A DNA stretch of 64,000 nt from Polyangiaceae bacterium (GTDB lineage: Bacteria; Myxococcota_A; Polyangia; Polyangiales; Polyangiaceae). A model generated the notes under the pieces. That model was not told the DNA's origin and did no database searches. It saw only the letters and a list, made by a program, of their open reading frames with translations. The stretch lies in NCBI GenBank assembly GCA_015075635.1, contig JABTUA010000002.1, positions 2,484,708 through 2,548,707 of the forward strand, read 5' to 3'. The position numbers and the translations under genes are program-made. Below, one piece after another: positions 36,856 to 45,185 of the stretch; position 1 is the stretch's first letter, and each line of letters starts with the position of its first letter.

Positions 36856-37805
36856 CGTCGGTGCTGGTCACCGGCGCAGCGGGCTACATCGGCGGCCTCA
36901 CCGTGCGCGCCCTGGCGGCCCGGCGTGCCGATCTCGGCGCGCTGGTGGCGCTCGACGTGCGCGAGCCTCCCTCGAGCGAGCGCCTCGAGGGCGTGACCTA
37001 CGTGACCGGCAGCGTGTGCGACGCCGGGCTCGCCGATCTCTTCGCCGAGCACCACATCGACACGGTGGTACACCTGGCCTCGATCCTGAAACCACCGAGA
37101 GAAGGTGGCGAGGATCTGGCTTACCGGGTGGACGTCGAGGGCACGCGCAACGTGCTCGGCGCCGCGGTGAAGTGCGGGGTGAAGAAGCTCGTCGTCACCA
37201 CCAGCGGGGCGGCCTACGGCTACTACCCGGACAACCCGAAGTGGCTCGAGGAGCACCACCCCGTCCGCGGCAACGAGGAGATCGCGTACTCGCGGAACAA
37301 GCGCCTGATCGAGCGGGAGCTCGAGCGCTGCCGCGAGGAGCACCCCGAGCTCGCGCAGCTGATCTTCCGCCCGGGGACGGTGATCGGCGCCGGCGTGAAG
37401 ACGCCCGTCACGGAGCTGTTCGAGGCCAAGGTCTTGCTGGGCGTGCTCGGCTCGGACTCGCCCTTCGTGTTCATCTGGGACGCCGACGTCGTCGAGTGCA
37501 TCGTGCGGGGCGTGTTCGGGTCGGAGACCGGAATCTACAACCTGGCGGGAGACGGCGCGCTCAGCCCGCGGGAGATCGCCGAGCGGCTGGGCAAGCCCTA
37601 CCTGCCGGTGCCGGCGCCGCTCATCGCCGGTGCGCTGGCGCTCTTGAAGCGGCTTGGGAAGTCCGCTTACGGGCCCGAGCAGGTGAAGTTCCTGCGTTAC
37701 CGGCCGGTGCTCTCGAACCGCGCGCTCAAGGAGCGCTTCGGCTACACGCCGAAGAAGACCTCGCGGCAGGCCTTCGAGACGTACGCCGCAGCGCTCGGGC
37801 GCTGA
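36852..37805 (+). CDS. NAD-dependent epimerase/dehydratase (extended SDR)
   Basis: A 317-residue protein whose ATG overlaps the ThDP-enzyme stop (ATGA). NAD site VTGAAGYIGG, middle motif HLASILKP, catalytic Ser-Tyr-Lys as TSGAAYGYY and AYSRNK. Acts on a nucleotide sugar or a small carbonyl compound. The partner gene does not fit sugar metabolism well, so the real substrate may be a carbonyl product of the ThDP enzyme. Confidence 0.9.
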   Translation: MTSVLVTGAAGYIGGLTVRALAARRADLGALVALDVREPPSSERLEGVTYVTGSVCDAGLADLFAEHHIDTVVHLASILKPPREGGEDLAYRVDVEGTRNVLGAAVKCGVKKLVVTTSGAAYGYYPDNPKWLEEHHPVRGNEEIAYSRNKRLIERELERCREEHPELAQLIFRPGTVIGAGVKTPVTELFEAKVLLGVLGSDSPFVFIWDADVVECIVRGVFGSETGIYNLAGDGALSPREIAERLGKPYLPVPAPLIAGALALLKRLGKSAYGPEQVKFLRYRPVLSNRALKERFGYTPKKTSRQAFETYAAALGR

Positions 37806-37887
37806 CTAGGGGGTGTCCCTGATTCCCGCCGCCGAGCGGCGCGAATCGAGCCGCTCGGTCTCGCACCGAACTAGGGACACCCCCTAG
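37806..37887 (+). repeat. TIR repeat family, copy B (complete)
   Basis: An 82-bp element with perfect 14-bp terminal inverted repeats CTAGGGGGTGTCCC / GGGACACCCCCTAG and a core palindrome CCGAGCGGC / GCCGCTCGG. It fits between two converging genes, and its right end supplies the stop codon of the deacetylase gene. Non-coding, MITE-like. Confidence 0.85.
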
Positions 37888-38987
37888 TCCTTGGCCGCCA
37901 CTAGCGCAGACCCGCTGCCCGCGAGCGACTGCCCGAGGACCGCCGAGCTGCAGCCGTATTTGCGCTTCACCGCGGCTTCGATGGGCACCACGCGGATCTC
38001 GGGGTTCTTCGCCATCCCGGCGAGCGCCGAGCTGAGCGCGTCAGTGCGGATGTAGTCGTGGATCAGGAGCACGCCGCCCTTGCGTGAGAACCGCGCCAGG
38101 TTGTCGGTCAGGAAGCCGAGCTCGTGCTTCCGATTCGGGTTCGTGTCGCCCGACTCGCCGTGCCACATCACGTTCAGCAAGCCGAGCCGGCCGAGCGCGG
38201 CGTCGTAGAGCTTCTTCTGGTCCGGCGTGGAGAGGCCCACGTAGGGCGTTCCGGCGGGCGGGCGCGAGAAGATCATGGGGTACGGGCGACCGCCACGCTC
38301 GGCGAGCACCTCGGTGTGGCGCTCGGCGAAGGCGCGCCATTTGGTCCTGAGCGAGCCCGCCGGCAGGTAGGTGCCGGCCTTTTCCTCGAACACGCGCACG
38401 AACAGCGCGTCGAAGTCCTCCGGCGACGTCGCCACCAGCGCGAGCTCGATCAGGACCCGGGTCGTCTCGTGCTGGCCGCGGATGTACTCGACGCTCCGCT
38501 CGCCGAGGTTGCGCACCGCCATGCCCACGTCGTGGTTGTAGCTGTGGGTACCGAGCGTGTGCCCTTCCGCGACCATGCGTTGCACCAGCGTATAGGTGCG
38601 CTTGTCGATGTTCTTTCCAACCAGGAAGAAGGTCGCCGGCATCTGGTGCTTCTTCAGGAGCTCGAGCACCTTCGGGGTCTTGCCGGGATGCGGACCGTCG
38701 TCGAAGGTCAGCACGACCTCGCCTTTGGGCCAGGCGTCGGACGGGTAGAAGCCCGCCGGGTGCTTCTCCTTCACCTCGAGCTTGCACTGCTCGGGCTCGG
38801 GCGCTTCCGGCGCGGGCGGTTTCTCCGGCAAGGACGGCGAGAGCCGCGGCGCCGTGACCTTCGCGAGCTTCGCCGACTCGACCGCGACCGAAGGCGCGTC
38901 CGGCGCCGCGACGCGGAGCTCGGGGGCACGGGGGGAGCAAGCGGTGACGAAGGCGACCAGGAAGAAGACGCTGCGGAGCTTTTCCAT
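37884..38987 (-). CDS. Polysaccharide deacetylase lipoprotein (NodB domain)
   Basis: A 367-residue lipoprotein (lipobox VTACS) with a Pro-rich linker to ~residue 80. The NodB domain has all five motifs: TFDDGPH (metal and base Asp), THSYNH (metal His), the RPPAG variant of motif 3, a Trp-region (NVMWHGESGD), and LLIHDYI with the catalytic His. It removes N- or O-acetyl groups from peptidoglycan or exopolysaccharide outside the inner membrane. An insertion of ~70 residues between motifs 2 and 3 is unusual. Confidence 0.9.
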   Translation of the reverse strand: MEKLRSVFFLVAFVTACSPRAPELRVAAPDAPSVAVESAKLAKVTAPRLSPSLPEKPPAPEAPEPEQCKLEVKEKHPAGFYPSDAWPKGEVVLTFDDGPHPGKTPKVLELLKKHQMPATFFLVGKNIDKRTYTLVQRMVAEGHTLGTHSYNHDVGMAVRNLGERSVEYIRGQHETTRVLIELALVATSPEDFDALFVRVFEEKAGTYLPAGSLRTKWRAFAERHTEVLAERGGRPYPMIFSRPPAGTPYVGLSTPDQKKLYDAALGRLGLLNVMWHGESGDTNPNRKHELGFLTDNLARFSRKGGVLLIHDYIRTDALSSALAGMAKNPEIRVVPIEAAVKRKYGCSSAVLGQSLAGSGSALVAAKD

Positions 38988-39126
38988 CTCGCAGCGGATA
39001 CGGGGAAGCGTGACACCCTCCGCCGGGGTGTCGGGCAGCGTCCGGCGCGACCAGACCAGCGTGTTTTTCAGCGATTGGACGCGCTGTCACGGTTCCGCGT
39101 AAGACGGTGCTACAGCCCTTCCCGCG

Positions 39127-39777
39127 ATGACGAACGACGCCGAGCCCAGCGACGCAGATCTGCTCGCCGCCATCGCGTCGAACGCTTCGGATCGCGTCGC
39201 CAGGAACGAAGCGCAAGCGACGTTCTATGCCCGCCACGTTCGCTACTTGTACGGCGCGCTGCGGCAGCGAGAAGCCAAGCTCCTGTCACTGGCGGGCATC
39301 AGCGCGGAGGATCTGGTGCAGGAGACCTTCCACCGCGCCTTCGAGCGCGCGCACACCTTTCAGCGCGGCGACGTCGAGGACAGAGAGCACGAGCGCCATC
39401 GCACGCGCGCCTGGCTGGGGCGGGTGGCGCACAACCTGCTCGCCGATCAGCTCGAGCGCTTCCGCGAAGTGTCCGCCAGCCCCTACCTCGAACGCGTGGC
39501 GTGTGACGGCATCGACGCCGAGCCGAGCGAGTCGCGTGAGCTCGACCTGGTCAGCGCGGGCCTCGAGTCGCTGAGCGAACGCGAGCAAGACGTGCTCCGG
39601 GTCACCGCGCTCTATCACCGCGCAGGCGAGCACCAGCGCTTGCCCAACGCCGTTTCGGCGGAGCTCGCGGCACGCTGGGGCACCACCAACGAGAACATCC
39701 GCGCCATCCGCAGCCGGGCCCTGAAGAAGCTCACCGAGTTCGTGACCGGACGCATCGGCCAGGAGAACGTCCCATGA
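39127..39777 (+). CDS. ECF-type sigma-70 factor
   Basis: A 216-residue protein with sigma region 2 (ISAEDLVQETFHRAFERAHTF) and region 4 (LSEREQDVLRVTALY ... LAARWGTTNENIRAIRSRALKKL). Longer than most ECF factors, with an N-terminal extension. The overlapping downstream gene encodes a single-pass membrane protein, the usual place for an anti-sigma factor. Confidence 0.9.
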   Translation: MTNDAEPSDADLLAAIASNASDRVARNEAQATFYARHVRYLYGALRQREAKLLSLAGISAEDLVQETFHRAFERAHTFQRGDVEDREHERHRTRAWLGRVAHNLLADQLERFREVSASPYLERVACDGIDAEPSESRELDLVSAGLESLSEREQDVLRVTALYHRAGEHQRLPNAVSAELAARWGTTNENIRAIRSRALKKLTEFVTGRIGQENVP

Positions 39778-40946
39778 CGAGCAAGAGAGACGACCAGGAA
39801 GCGCGTGTCGAAGAGCTGCTCGCGGACGCCTTCGAGGCGAAGGGAGAGCTCTTGCCAACCAGCGCGGCATCCGCTCGCAAAGCGGAAGAGGAAGGCGTCG
39901 AGTACGAGGGCGAGCTGCCGGAGAGCTTGCGCGAGCTCCGGCCGCGAGGCGAAGCACCGCCTGCCGCTGGCCCGGTCACCACCCGTGACCCCCGCGTGGT
40001 CTCGCTCGCCGACGAGCGGGGCCGCCGAAACCCTTGGCTCACTCACGCGCTCGCGGCGGCAGTCGGCGCCGCCGCGGCCGCCGTGCTGCTCTTGGGGAAG
40101 AAGCCCGAGGCCGGGCCCGGCGGCGCCGTCCCGACCGGCGAGCCCGCGGCGCCTCGGATGGACGCCGCGGCCCCGGCGCCGGAGGCGATCGCGCTGCCGC
40201 CGGTGCTCGGCTGCGGAGCGGGCTGCTGCGCGGGCGAGCGCTGCAGCGCTGCCAAGGCCGAGCTCTCGTCGTGCAGCTCGGGCCGGAAGTGCATCAGCTG
40301 CTCCGCGAGTGACCTCGCCGCCAGCCGCTACCGGCTGCGGCTCGGCGCCTTCGCGCCCACGGAGGCCGGGGCGAGGGCCCAGCGCGCGGCCGGCCCGGGT
40401 GGTCTCGAGCTGTGCGTGCGGGTCGGCAGCGGCGAGCCTGCCTGCGTGCCGGCTCACGCCAAGGCCGACGAGGCCGAGCTCTGGTCGATGCTGCCGCTGG
40501 TCGCGAACGCCCAGGACCTGCTCACTGGCTTCGTCCTGGAGGTGCGCCCCCGCGCTGCTGGCGCCGCGCCCATCGGCGAGTGGCGAAGCCCGGTTCAAAT
40601 CAACCCGACGGTGCTGTGCCGAGGTCTCTCGCTCAAGCCGAAGACGCCGAAGGACGAGGCGCTGGGCGTGGTGTCGGTGTTCCTCGAGGATGCCCACTGG
40701 GTCGAGCTCGGCCGGGCCGCGAGCGTCGCGGAGCTCTCCGAGCTGCGCAAACGCTTCACCCTGGCCGACGTGGGCGCCAAGCTGTTCGAGACCCGGGCCG
40801 CGGGAGCGCGGAAATTCTCCCTGGTGCTCGGGCCCGTCGACAAGCCCAGCGCAGAGCGCCTGCGCTGGGCGGTGCTGGAGAAAGGCCAGGAGGCTCGGCT
40901 CTCGGTCGGCGAGGACCACCAGGGTGAGCCGAAGGCGCTCCCGTAG
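39774..40946 (+). CDS. Single-pass membrane protein, putative anti-sigma partner
   Basis: A 390-residue protein overlapping the sigma gene (ATGA). Residues ~1-85 are charged and cytosolic, where an anti-sigma domain would sit, but no ZAS zinc motif is visible; ~86-105 is one membrane helix (HALAAAVGAAAAAVLLLG); the exterior part starts with a Cys cluster (CGAGCCAGERC, CSSGRKCISCS) followed by a beta-rich domain. The gene order suggests a sensor that holds the sigma factor. The function is inferred. Confidence 0.7.
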   Translation: MTSKRDDQEARVEELLADAFEAKGELLPTSAASARKAEEEGVEYEGELPESLRELRPRGEAPPAAGPVTTRDPRVVSLADERGRRNPWLTHALAAAVGAAAAAVLLLGKKPEAGPGGAVPTGEPAAPRMDAAAPAPEAIALPPVLGCGAGCCAGERCSAAKAELSSCSSGRKCISCSASDLAASRYRLRLGAFAPTEAGARAQRAAGPGGLELCVRVGSGEPACVPAHAKADEAELWSMLPLVANAQDLLTGFVLEVRPRAAGAAPIGEWRSPVQINPTVLCRGLSLKPKTPKDEALGVVSVFLEDAHWVELGRAASVAELSELRKRFTLADVGAKLFETRAAGARKFSLVLGPVDKPSAERLRWAVLEKGQEARLSVGEDHQGEPKALP

Positions 40947-41034
40947 ATCGTCGGCCACGCATCGCCGACACGGCACGCCCTCTCGCGCTCGTGCCCACTC
41001 GGGTCATGCATCCACGTCTCGGCAAGCCGAGTCT

Positions 41035-41187
41035 CTTCGCCACGACGCCACGGCGCCACGGACGCCACCTGGAAGCGGCAGTCCTTGTCCTTGCAGAACT
41101 CAGAAGTTCTCGGCGCGTTTCGCGCCATCATCTCGAGTTCTGCTCGTGGCGTCGTTGCGTCGTGGCGTCGTGGCGCAACTTCTCGTC
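41035..41187. repeat. GCCAC-rich inverted repeat element
   Basis: CTTCGCCACGACGCCACGGC and following (41035-41068) is the near reverse complement of 41146-41179 (GTGGCGTCGTTGCGTCGTGG and following), about 29 of 34 positions. The loop holds a second palindrome around GGCGCGTTTCGCGCC. It fills the gap between two convergent genes. Confidence 0.6.
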
Positions 41188-41207
41188 GCCGATGAGCGGT
41201 CGCTCAT

Positions 41208-42695
41208 CTAGTCGCCGGCGTCCCGCGGGGATTGCAGGCGCATGAGGGTCGCACGCCCCAGGTCGTCCAGGGCACCGCTCAGATCGCCCGCGTCGACGCG
41301 CGCGTCGCGGCGAGCCTCGATGGCTCGCGACAGGAGCGCGCGCACCACCTCGGAGTCTTCCAGCTCCTGAGCCTGCTCGAGCGCCGAGACCGCGCCCTGG
41401 GCGTCGCCGAGCTCGAGCAAGGACAGGCCCAGGTTGAAGTGGGTGCGCCATTCCGTGGGGTCGAGGCTGATGGACTCCCGGTAGCGCGCGACGGCCTGAA
41501 TGTGTTGCTTCGCGGCTGCCAGATCGAGGGCGTCGTTCGTCAAGAGCGAAGCCAGCGTGCCCTTCATCTCTGGGTTCGGGGCGAGCTCCACGGCGCGCCG
41601 CAGCGCCGAAATGCTGCCCGGGCGATCTCCGGACTTCTCGAGCGCGAGCCCGAGATTGCGGTGCGCGTTGGCGTTTTGGTCGTCCAGCTCGAGCGCACGC
41701 CGGTAGGCGGCGATGGCGCCGGACACGTCGCCGCGCTCCGACAGCGACACTCCGTGGTTGACGTGCGCGCCCACCAGCGCGCGCCGGTGCTGCTCGTCGG
41801 GCTCGAGCTCCAGGGCGCGGGAAAGGTGGAAGATGGCGCCCTCCCAATCCTCCTTCCGCTGCAGCGCGAGGCCGAGATCGTAGTGCGCGATGGCGTCCCG
41901 GGGCTCGAGCTGGAGCGCGCGCCGGTAGGCCGAGATGGCCCGATCGAGGTCGCCCCCCTGCGCGAGCTCGACACCGCGATTGACCAGGCTGGGTGCGGTC
42001 TCGGAGCGCTCCCGCGCCAGCACCGAGCCGCCGAACGCCAAGAGCACGACCGCGAGCACCAGCGCGGCCGGGCCCTGAGTCGGCTCCCGCCGCGGTGCCC
42101 CTCGGCGCGCGAGGAAGCCGAAGAGCGCGCCCGACGCGAGCCCGCCGAGGTGTGCTGCGTTGTCGGCTTGGACCAGCACGCCAAAGGCCAAGGTCGCGAT
42201 GGCCCAGGACACCAGCATGCGGCGCTCGCCCGCGCGCTCTCGGCCGGCCAGGTGCGCGCGCACGGCGCCGGCCGCGATGGCCCCGCACAACGCGCCCGAC
42301 GCTCCGGCCGACACCACTGGGTTTTCGAGGTGCCACAGCACCGAGGCAACCGAGCCCACCAGGCCGGAGGCGAGGTAGATGGCGACGAAGCGCAGTCGAC
42401 CGTAGTCACGCTCCAGCGTCGGCCCGATGGACACCAGGGCCGCGGAGTTCAAACACAGGTGCAAGAGGCCGATGTGCAGGAACATCGACGCCACCAGCCG
42501 GTGCAGCTGTCCCTCCCGCACCAGCGGCGCGTAGCTCGCGCCGAACTTCATCAGCGTCTCGCTGGAGGCCGAAGCGATCTCCGCGCGCCCGCCGGTCAGC
42601 ATCATGGCGACGTGCGCGACCACGTACACGCCGAGCAAGAGCGCCGTCGGGCTCGACGACCAGGCGCTCGCTTCGGGTGGGCTGGACTCGCGCAC
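41208..42695 (-). CDS. Rhomboid protease fused to TPR repeats
   Basis: A 495-residue protein. Residues ~15-235 are a six-helix rhomboid domain with the catalytic Ser in GASGALCG and His in DNAAHLGGL, plus HIGLLHLCLNS of helix 2. Residues ~240-480 hold about seven TPR units (AISAYRRALQLEPRDAIAHYDLGLAL and copies). Intramembrane serine protease with a cytosolic protein-binding tail; the TPRs may select substrates. Seen in several Deltaproteobacteria-like genomes. Confidence 0.92.
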   Translation of the reverse strand: MRESSPPEASAWSSSPTALLLGVYVVAHVAMMLTGGRAEIASASSETLMKFGASYAPLVREGQLHRLVASMFLHIGLLHLCLNSAALVSIGPTLERDYGRLRFVAIYLASGLVGSVASVLWHLENPVVSAGASGALCGAIAAGAVRAHLAGRERAGERRMLVSWAIATLAFGVLVQADNAAHLGGLASGALFGFLARRGAPRREPTQGPAALVLAVVLLAFGGSVLARERSETAPSLVNRGVELAQGGDLDRAISAYRRALQLEPRDAIAHYDLGLALQRKEDWEGAIFHLSRALELEPDEQHRRALVGAHVNHGVSLSERGDVSGAIAAYRRALELDDQNANAHRNLGLALEKSGDRPGSISALRRAVELAPNPEMKGTLASLLTNDALDLAAAKQHIQAVARYRESISLDPTEWRTHFNLGLSLLELGDAQGAVSALEQAQELEDSEVVRALLSRAIEARRDARVDAGDLSGALDDLGRATLMRLQSPRDAGD

Positions 42696-42882
42696 GCTGA
42701 CGGTTTCTCACGAGTGAGGCGAGCCTTGGAAGCGCTGCTGTCGCAAACCCACCACACCCGGCAACGCCGGTTCACAGCGCGAACCCGTTGAAAAGACACC
42801 CAGATTCGTCACGGGGAAGCCGCTGAATCGAGCCGCCGTAGCACCAAGCTGAACACTTCGCTTCGACCTCAGGAGACACCGA

Positions 42883-43830
42883 ATGCTTCGCCGACCGCTC
42901 GCCACCCTCGCCCTCCTCTCCGCCCTGCAGAGCGGCGGCTGCAACCTGCCGCAGGGACCCCAGGACCCCGAGAACACGGCGCCGCCCGTGAACGCCCTCG
43001 ACGATCCGGCGCACCCGGGCATCGAGGCGTGCGTCACCGGCGACGTCGAAGCCGAGCTGCAGATCGCGCGAGACTTCGAGGACAGCTGCCACGAGATGGT
43101 GATCTGCGGGGGTCTGTCGGCGGCGTTCACCATCACGCTGGTGGAGGTGCTGGTCAACGCCGCGTCGGGCAACTCGACCTCGCCCAGCGGCTTCGTGTAC
43201 ACGGGACAGGGACGCTACCTGGCCGGAACGCAGATGCAGCTCACGCTCAGGCTCGCCAAGGACACGAGCTTCGGCAAAGCCGGCGACGTCATCGACTTCG
43301 ACCTCTTCAACCTCGCGAACTACTTCACTCACGCGACCATCGAGGCGTCGGCATCCGTCAGCACCAGCGGCAAGGCCAAGACCAGCCTGTCGATCGAGTT
43401 CGAGGGCACTGGCAACGCCTTCGAGCTGCTGGGGCTCGAGGCCGGCGCGGACGGCAAGATCCAGACCGACCTCCAGACCATCGCCAAGAACCTCGGCGCG
43501 AGCATCCTGATCGAGTCGAAGATCTGGATGAACGACGAGCGCGAGAGCAGCACCATCTCCTACGAGCTCGACAGCCCGGCCACCCTCCTGGCTCAATTCC
43601 TGGAGTCCGGGCCGATGGACATGCAGCTGGTCAAGGTCACCGGCAGCGCCAGCACCGGACAGAGCATCGTGATGAAGAACTGGGCCATGCAGTACAAGGC
43701 GTCGAGCTCGTCCGGCACTCTGGACGGCAGCATCGACTTCGAGGTCCGCGGCGGGGCCTTCGACTACGTCGCCAAGTTCACCTATCCGCACCGAAAAGAG
43801 CCGGACGTCGCCCTCGGTTGCGCACAGTAG
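42883..43830 (+). CDS. Hypothetical lipoprotein
   Basis: A 315-residue protein with a CAGGAG ribosome site 8 bases before the ATG. Signal and lipobox (LQSGGCN) followed by a beta-rich, Ser/Thr-rich domain (ATIEASASVSTSGKAKTSLSIEFEG and similar amphipathic strands). Four Cys besides the lipobox Cys. No family recognised; the long run of strands suggests a surface beta-helix or lipid-binding barrel. Confidence 0.7.
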   Translation: MLRRPLATLALLSALQSGGCNLPQGPQDPENTAPPVNALDDPAHPGIEACVTGDVEAELQIARDFEDSCHEMVICGGLSAAFTITLVEVLVNAASGNSTSPSGFVYTGQGRYLAGTQMQLTLRLAKDTSFGKAGDVIDFDLFNLANYFTHATIEASASVSTSGKAKTSLSIEFEGTGNAFELLGLEAGADGKIQTDLQTIAKNLGASILIESKIWMNDERESSTISYELDSPATLLAQFLESGPMDMQLVKVTGSASTGQSIVMKNWAMQYKASSSSGTLDGSIDFEVRGGAFDYVAKFTYPHRKEPDVALGCAQ

Positions 43831-43879
43831 CGGGCGCGCCCCTTGAAATCGGTGGAGTATGGCCCAAGCTTGAGCGGCC

Positions 43880-44461
43880 GTGGAGCTGGGTGAAATTTGG
43901 GGCTTGGTCACCGCCGTGGCGCTCGGTATCGGCCTGGCCGCCACGGCGGGTCTGCGCGCTTGGCTGCCGCTGCTCCTGGCGGGCGGGCTCGCGCGCCTGG
44001 GCGTGCTGGAGCTCGGCGAGGCGTTCGGCTTCGTCTCGTCGACGCCGGCCCTGGTGCTGTTCGGAGTGGCGACCATCGCCGAAATCGTCGCGGACAAGGT
44101 CCCCGCGATCGATCATGCGCTCGACGTGATCTCGACCGTCGTACGCCCGGCGGCCGGCGCGCTCCTGGCCGCGTCCGCGCTCTACCAGGTGAAGGACCCG
44201 CTGGTGGCCCTGGTCATCGGCCTCTGTGTCGGCGCACCGGTGGCGCTCGGGCCGCACGCGGCCAAGTCCGCGCTCCGCGCGGCGTCGTCGGCGACCACGG
44301 CTGGCATCGCCAACCCCTTGGTGAGCTTCGTCGAGGACGCGCTCGCCATCGGACTGTTCATCGCCGTGGTGATCCTGCCGGTGATCTCCGTGGCGGTTTT
44401 GGCCACGGTGATTTGGCTGTTGGTCCGCCGCCGCCGCAAGGCGGCCCCCGCAGCGGCCTAG
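43880..44461 (+). CDS. DUF4126 membrane protein
   Basis: A 193-residue protein with five to six membrane helices from a GTG start. Matches the DUF4126 layout: GIGLAATAGLRAWLPLLLAG, ATIAEIVADKVPAIDHALD, a central helix with AAGALLAASAL, and a basic C-terminal tail. Function unknown; related to a small family of four-helix integral proteins. Confidence 0.88.
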   Translation: MELGEIWGLVTAVALGIGLAATAGLRAWLPLLLAGGLARLGVLELGEAFGFVSSTPALVLFGVATIAEIVADKVPAIDHALDVISTVVRPAAGALLAASALYQVKDPLVALVIGLCVGAPVALGPHAAKSALRAASSATTAGIANPLVSFVEDALAIGLFIAVVILPVISVAVLATVIWLLVRRRRKAAPAAA

Positions 44462-44462
44462 C

Positions 44463-45119
44463 TCACTGGAAATTCTGGATCGCCCACACCGAGCCGCCGC
44501 TCGTCTGGTAGAAACCGCACGCGACCTTGCTGTACTTCGTGCTCGACATGTTGATGTAGTGGCCGTGTTTCTGGAAGTCGGCGCCTGGTCCCTCGGCCCA
44601 CATCTGTGCGAGGCACGTCGTCACGGTGGAGTCGAGCCCCGGATAGCCGGGGCACTCGTTCTGCGCCGACTCCCCGCAGGACGGAAACGCTCCATGCGCC
44701 TGTCCGGTCTGGCTGTCGCTCTTGGCTTCGCCGTCGGTGCAGGTCTCGGCGCTGGTCCAGCGCTGGTACGGCGGCAGGCTCAAGGTCGCGCGGTAGGTGT
44801 TGATCTGATCGACGCACTTCTGCCGGTAGCTCTCCAACGGATCGCTGCTGGCCCCGCCGCCGCCCGGGGCGCCACCGCCGGCCGGGGTACCGCCGCTCGC
44901 GCCCGTGCCGGTGCCCGCGGCGCCTCCTCCCGCGGGAGCGCCACCGCCGGCTGGAGCACCGCCGCCGGCTGGAGCACCGCCGCCCGCGGCAGCGCCGCCC
45001 GTGCCCGCGCTGCCGCCGCTCGACTGCGTGCCCGCGTCACTGAACGACACTTCGTCGTAGCCGAGCACGTTGCTGCATCCGAGCACCACGAAACACGCCC
45101 CTAGGTTGGCCCAGCGCAT
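44463..45119 (-). CDS. CAP/SCP-domain lipoprotein
   Basis: A 218-residue lipoprotein from the ATG at 45119 (lipobox VLGCSN), Gly/Ala linker, then a CAP domain: INTYRATLSLPPYQRW, the HGAFPSCGESAQN region (variant of the CAP H-E motif), FQKHGHYINMSS (second His) and KVACGFY. CAP proteins of bacteria are extracellular with unclear activity. All four cavity residues (two His, two Glu) are plausible in this sequence. Confidence 0.85.
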   Translation of the reverse strand: MRWANLGACFVVLGCSNVLGYDEVSFSDAGTQSSGGSAGTGGAAAGGGAPAGGGAPAGGGAPAGGGAAGTGTGASGGTPAGGGAPGGGGASSDPLESYRQKCVDQINTYRATLSLPPYQRWTSAETCTDGEAKSDSQTGQAHGAFPSCGESAQNECPGYPGLDSTVTTCLAQMWAEGPGADFQKHGHYINMSSTKYSKVACGFYQTSGGSVWAIQNFQ

Positions 45120-45185
45120 GCTCTGGATTTTGAGCTGCCGGGACAGCCGACACAAGCTGAACGACGGGTTCGCTCGGATTTCGCC

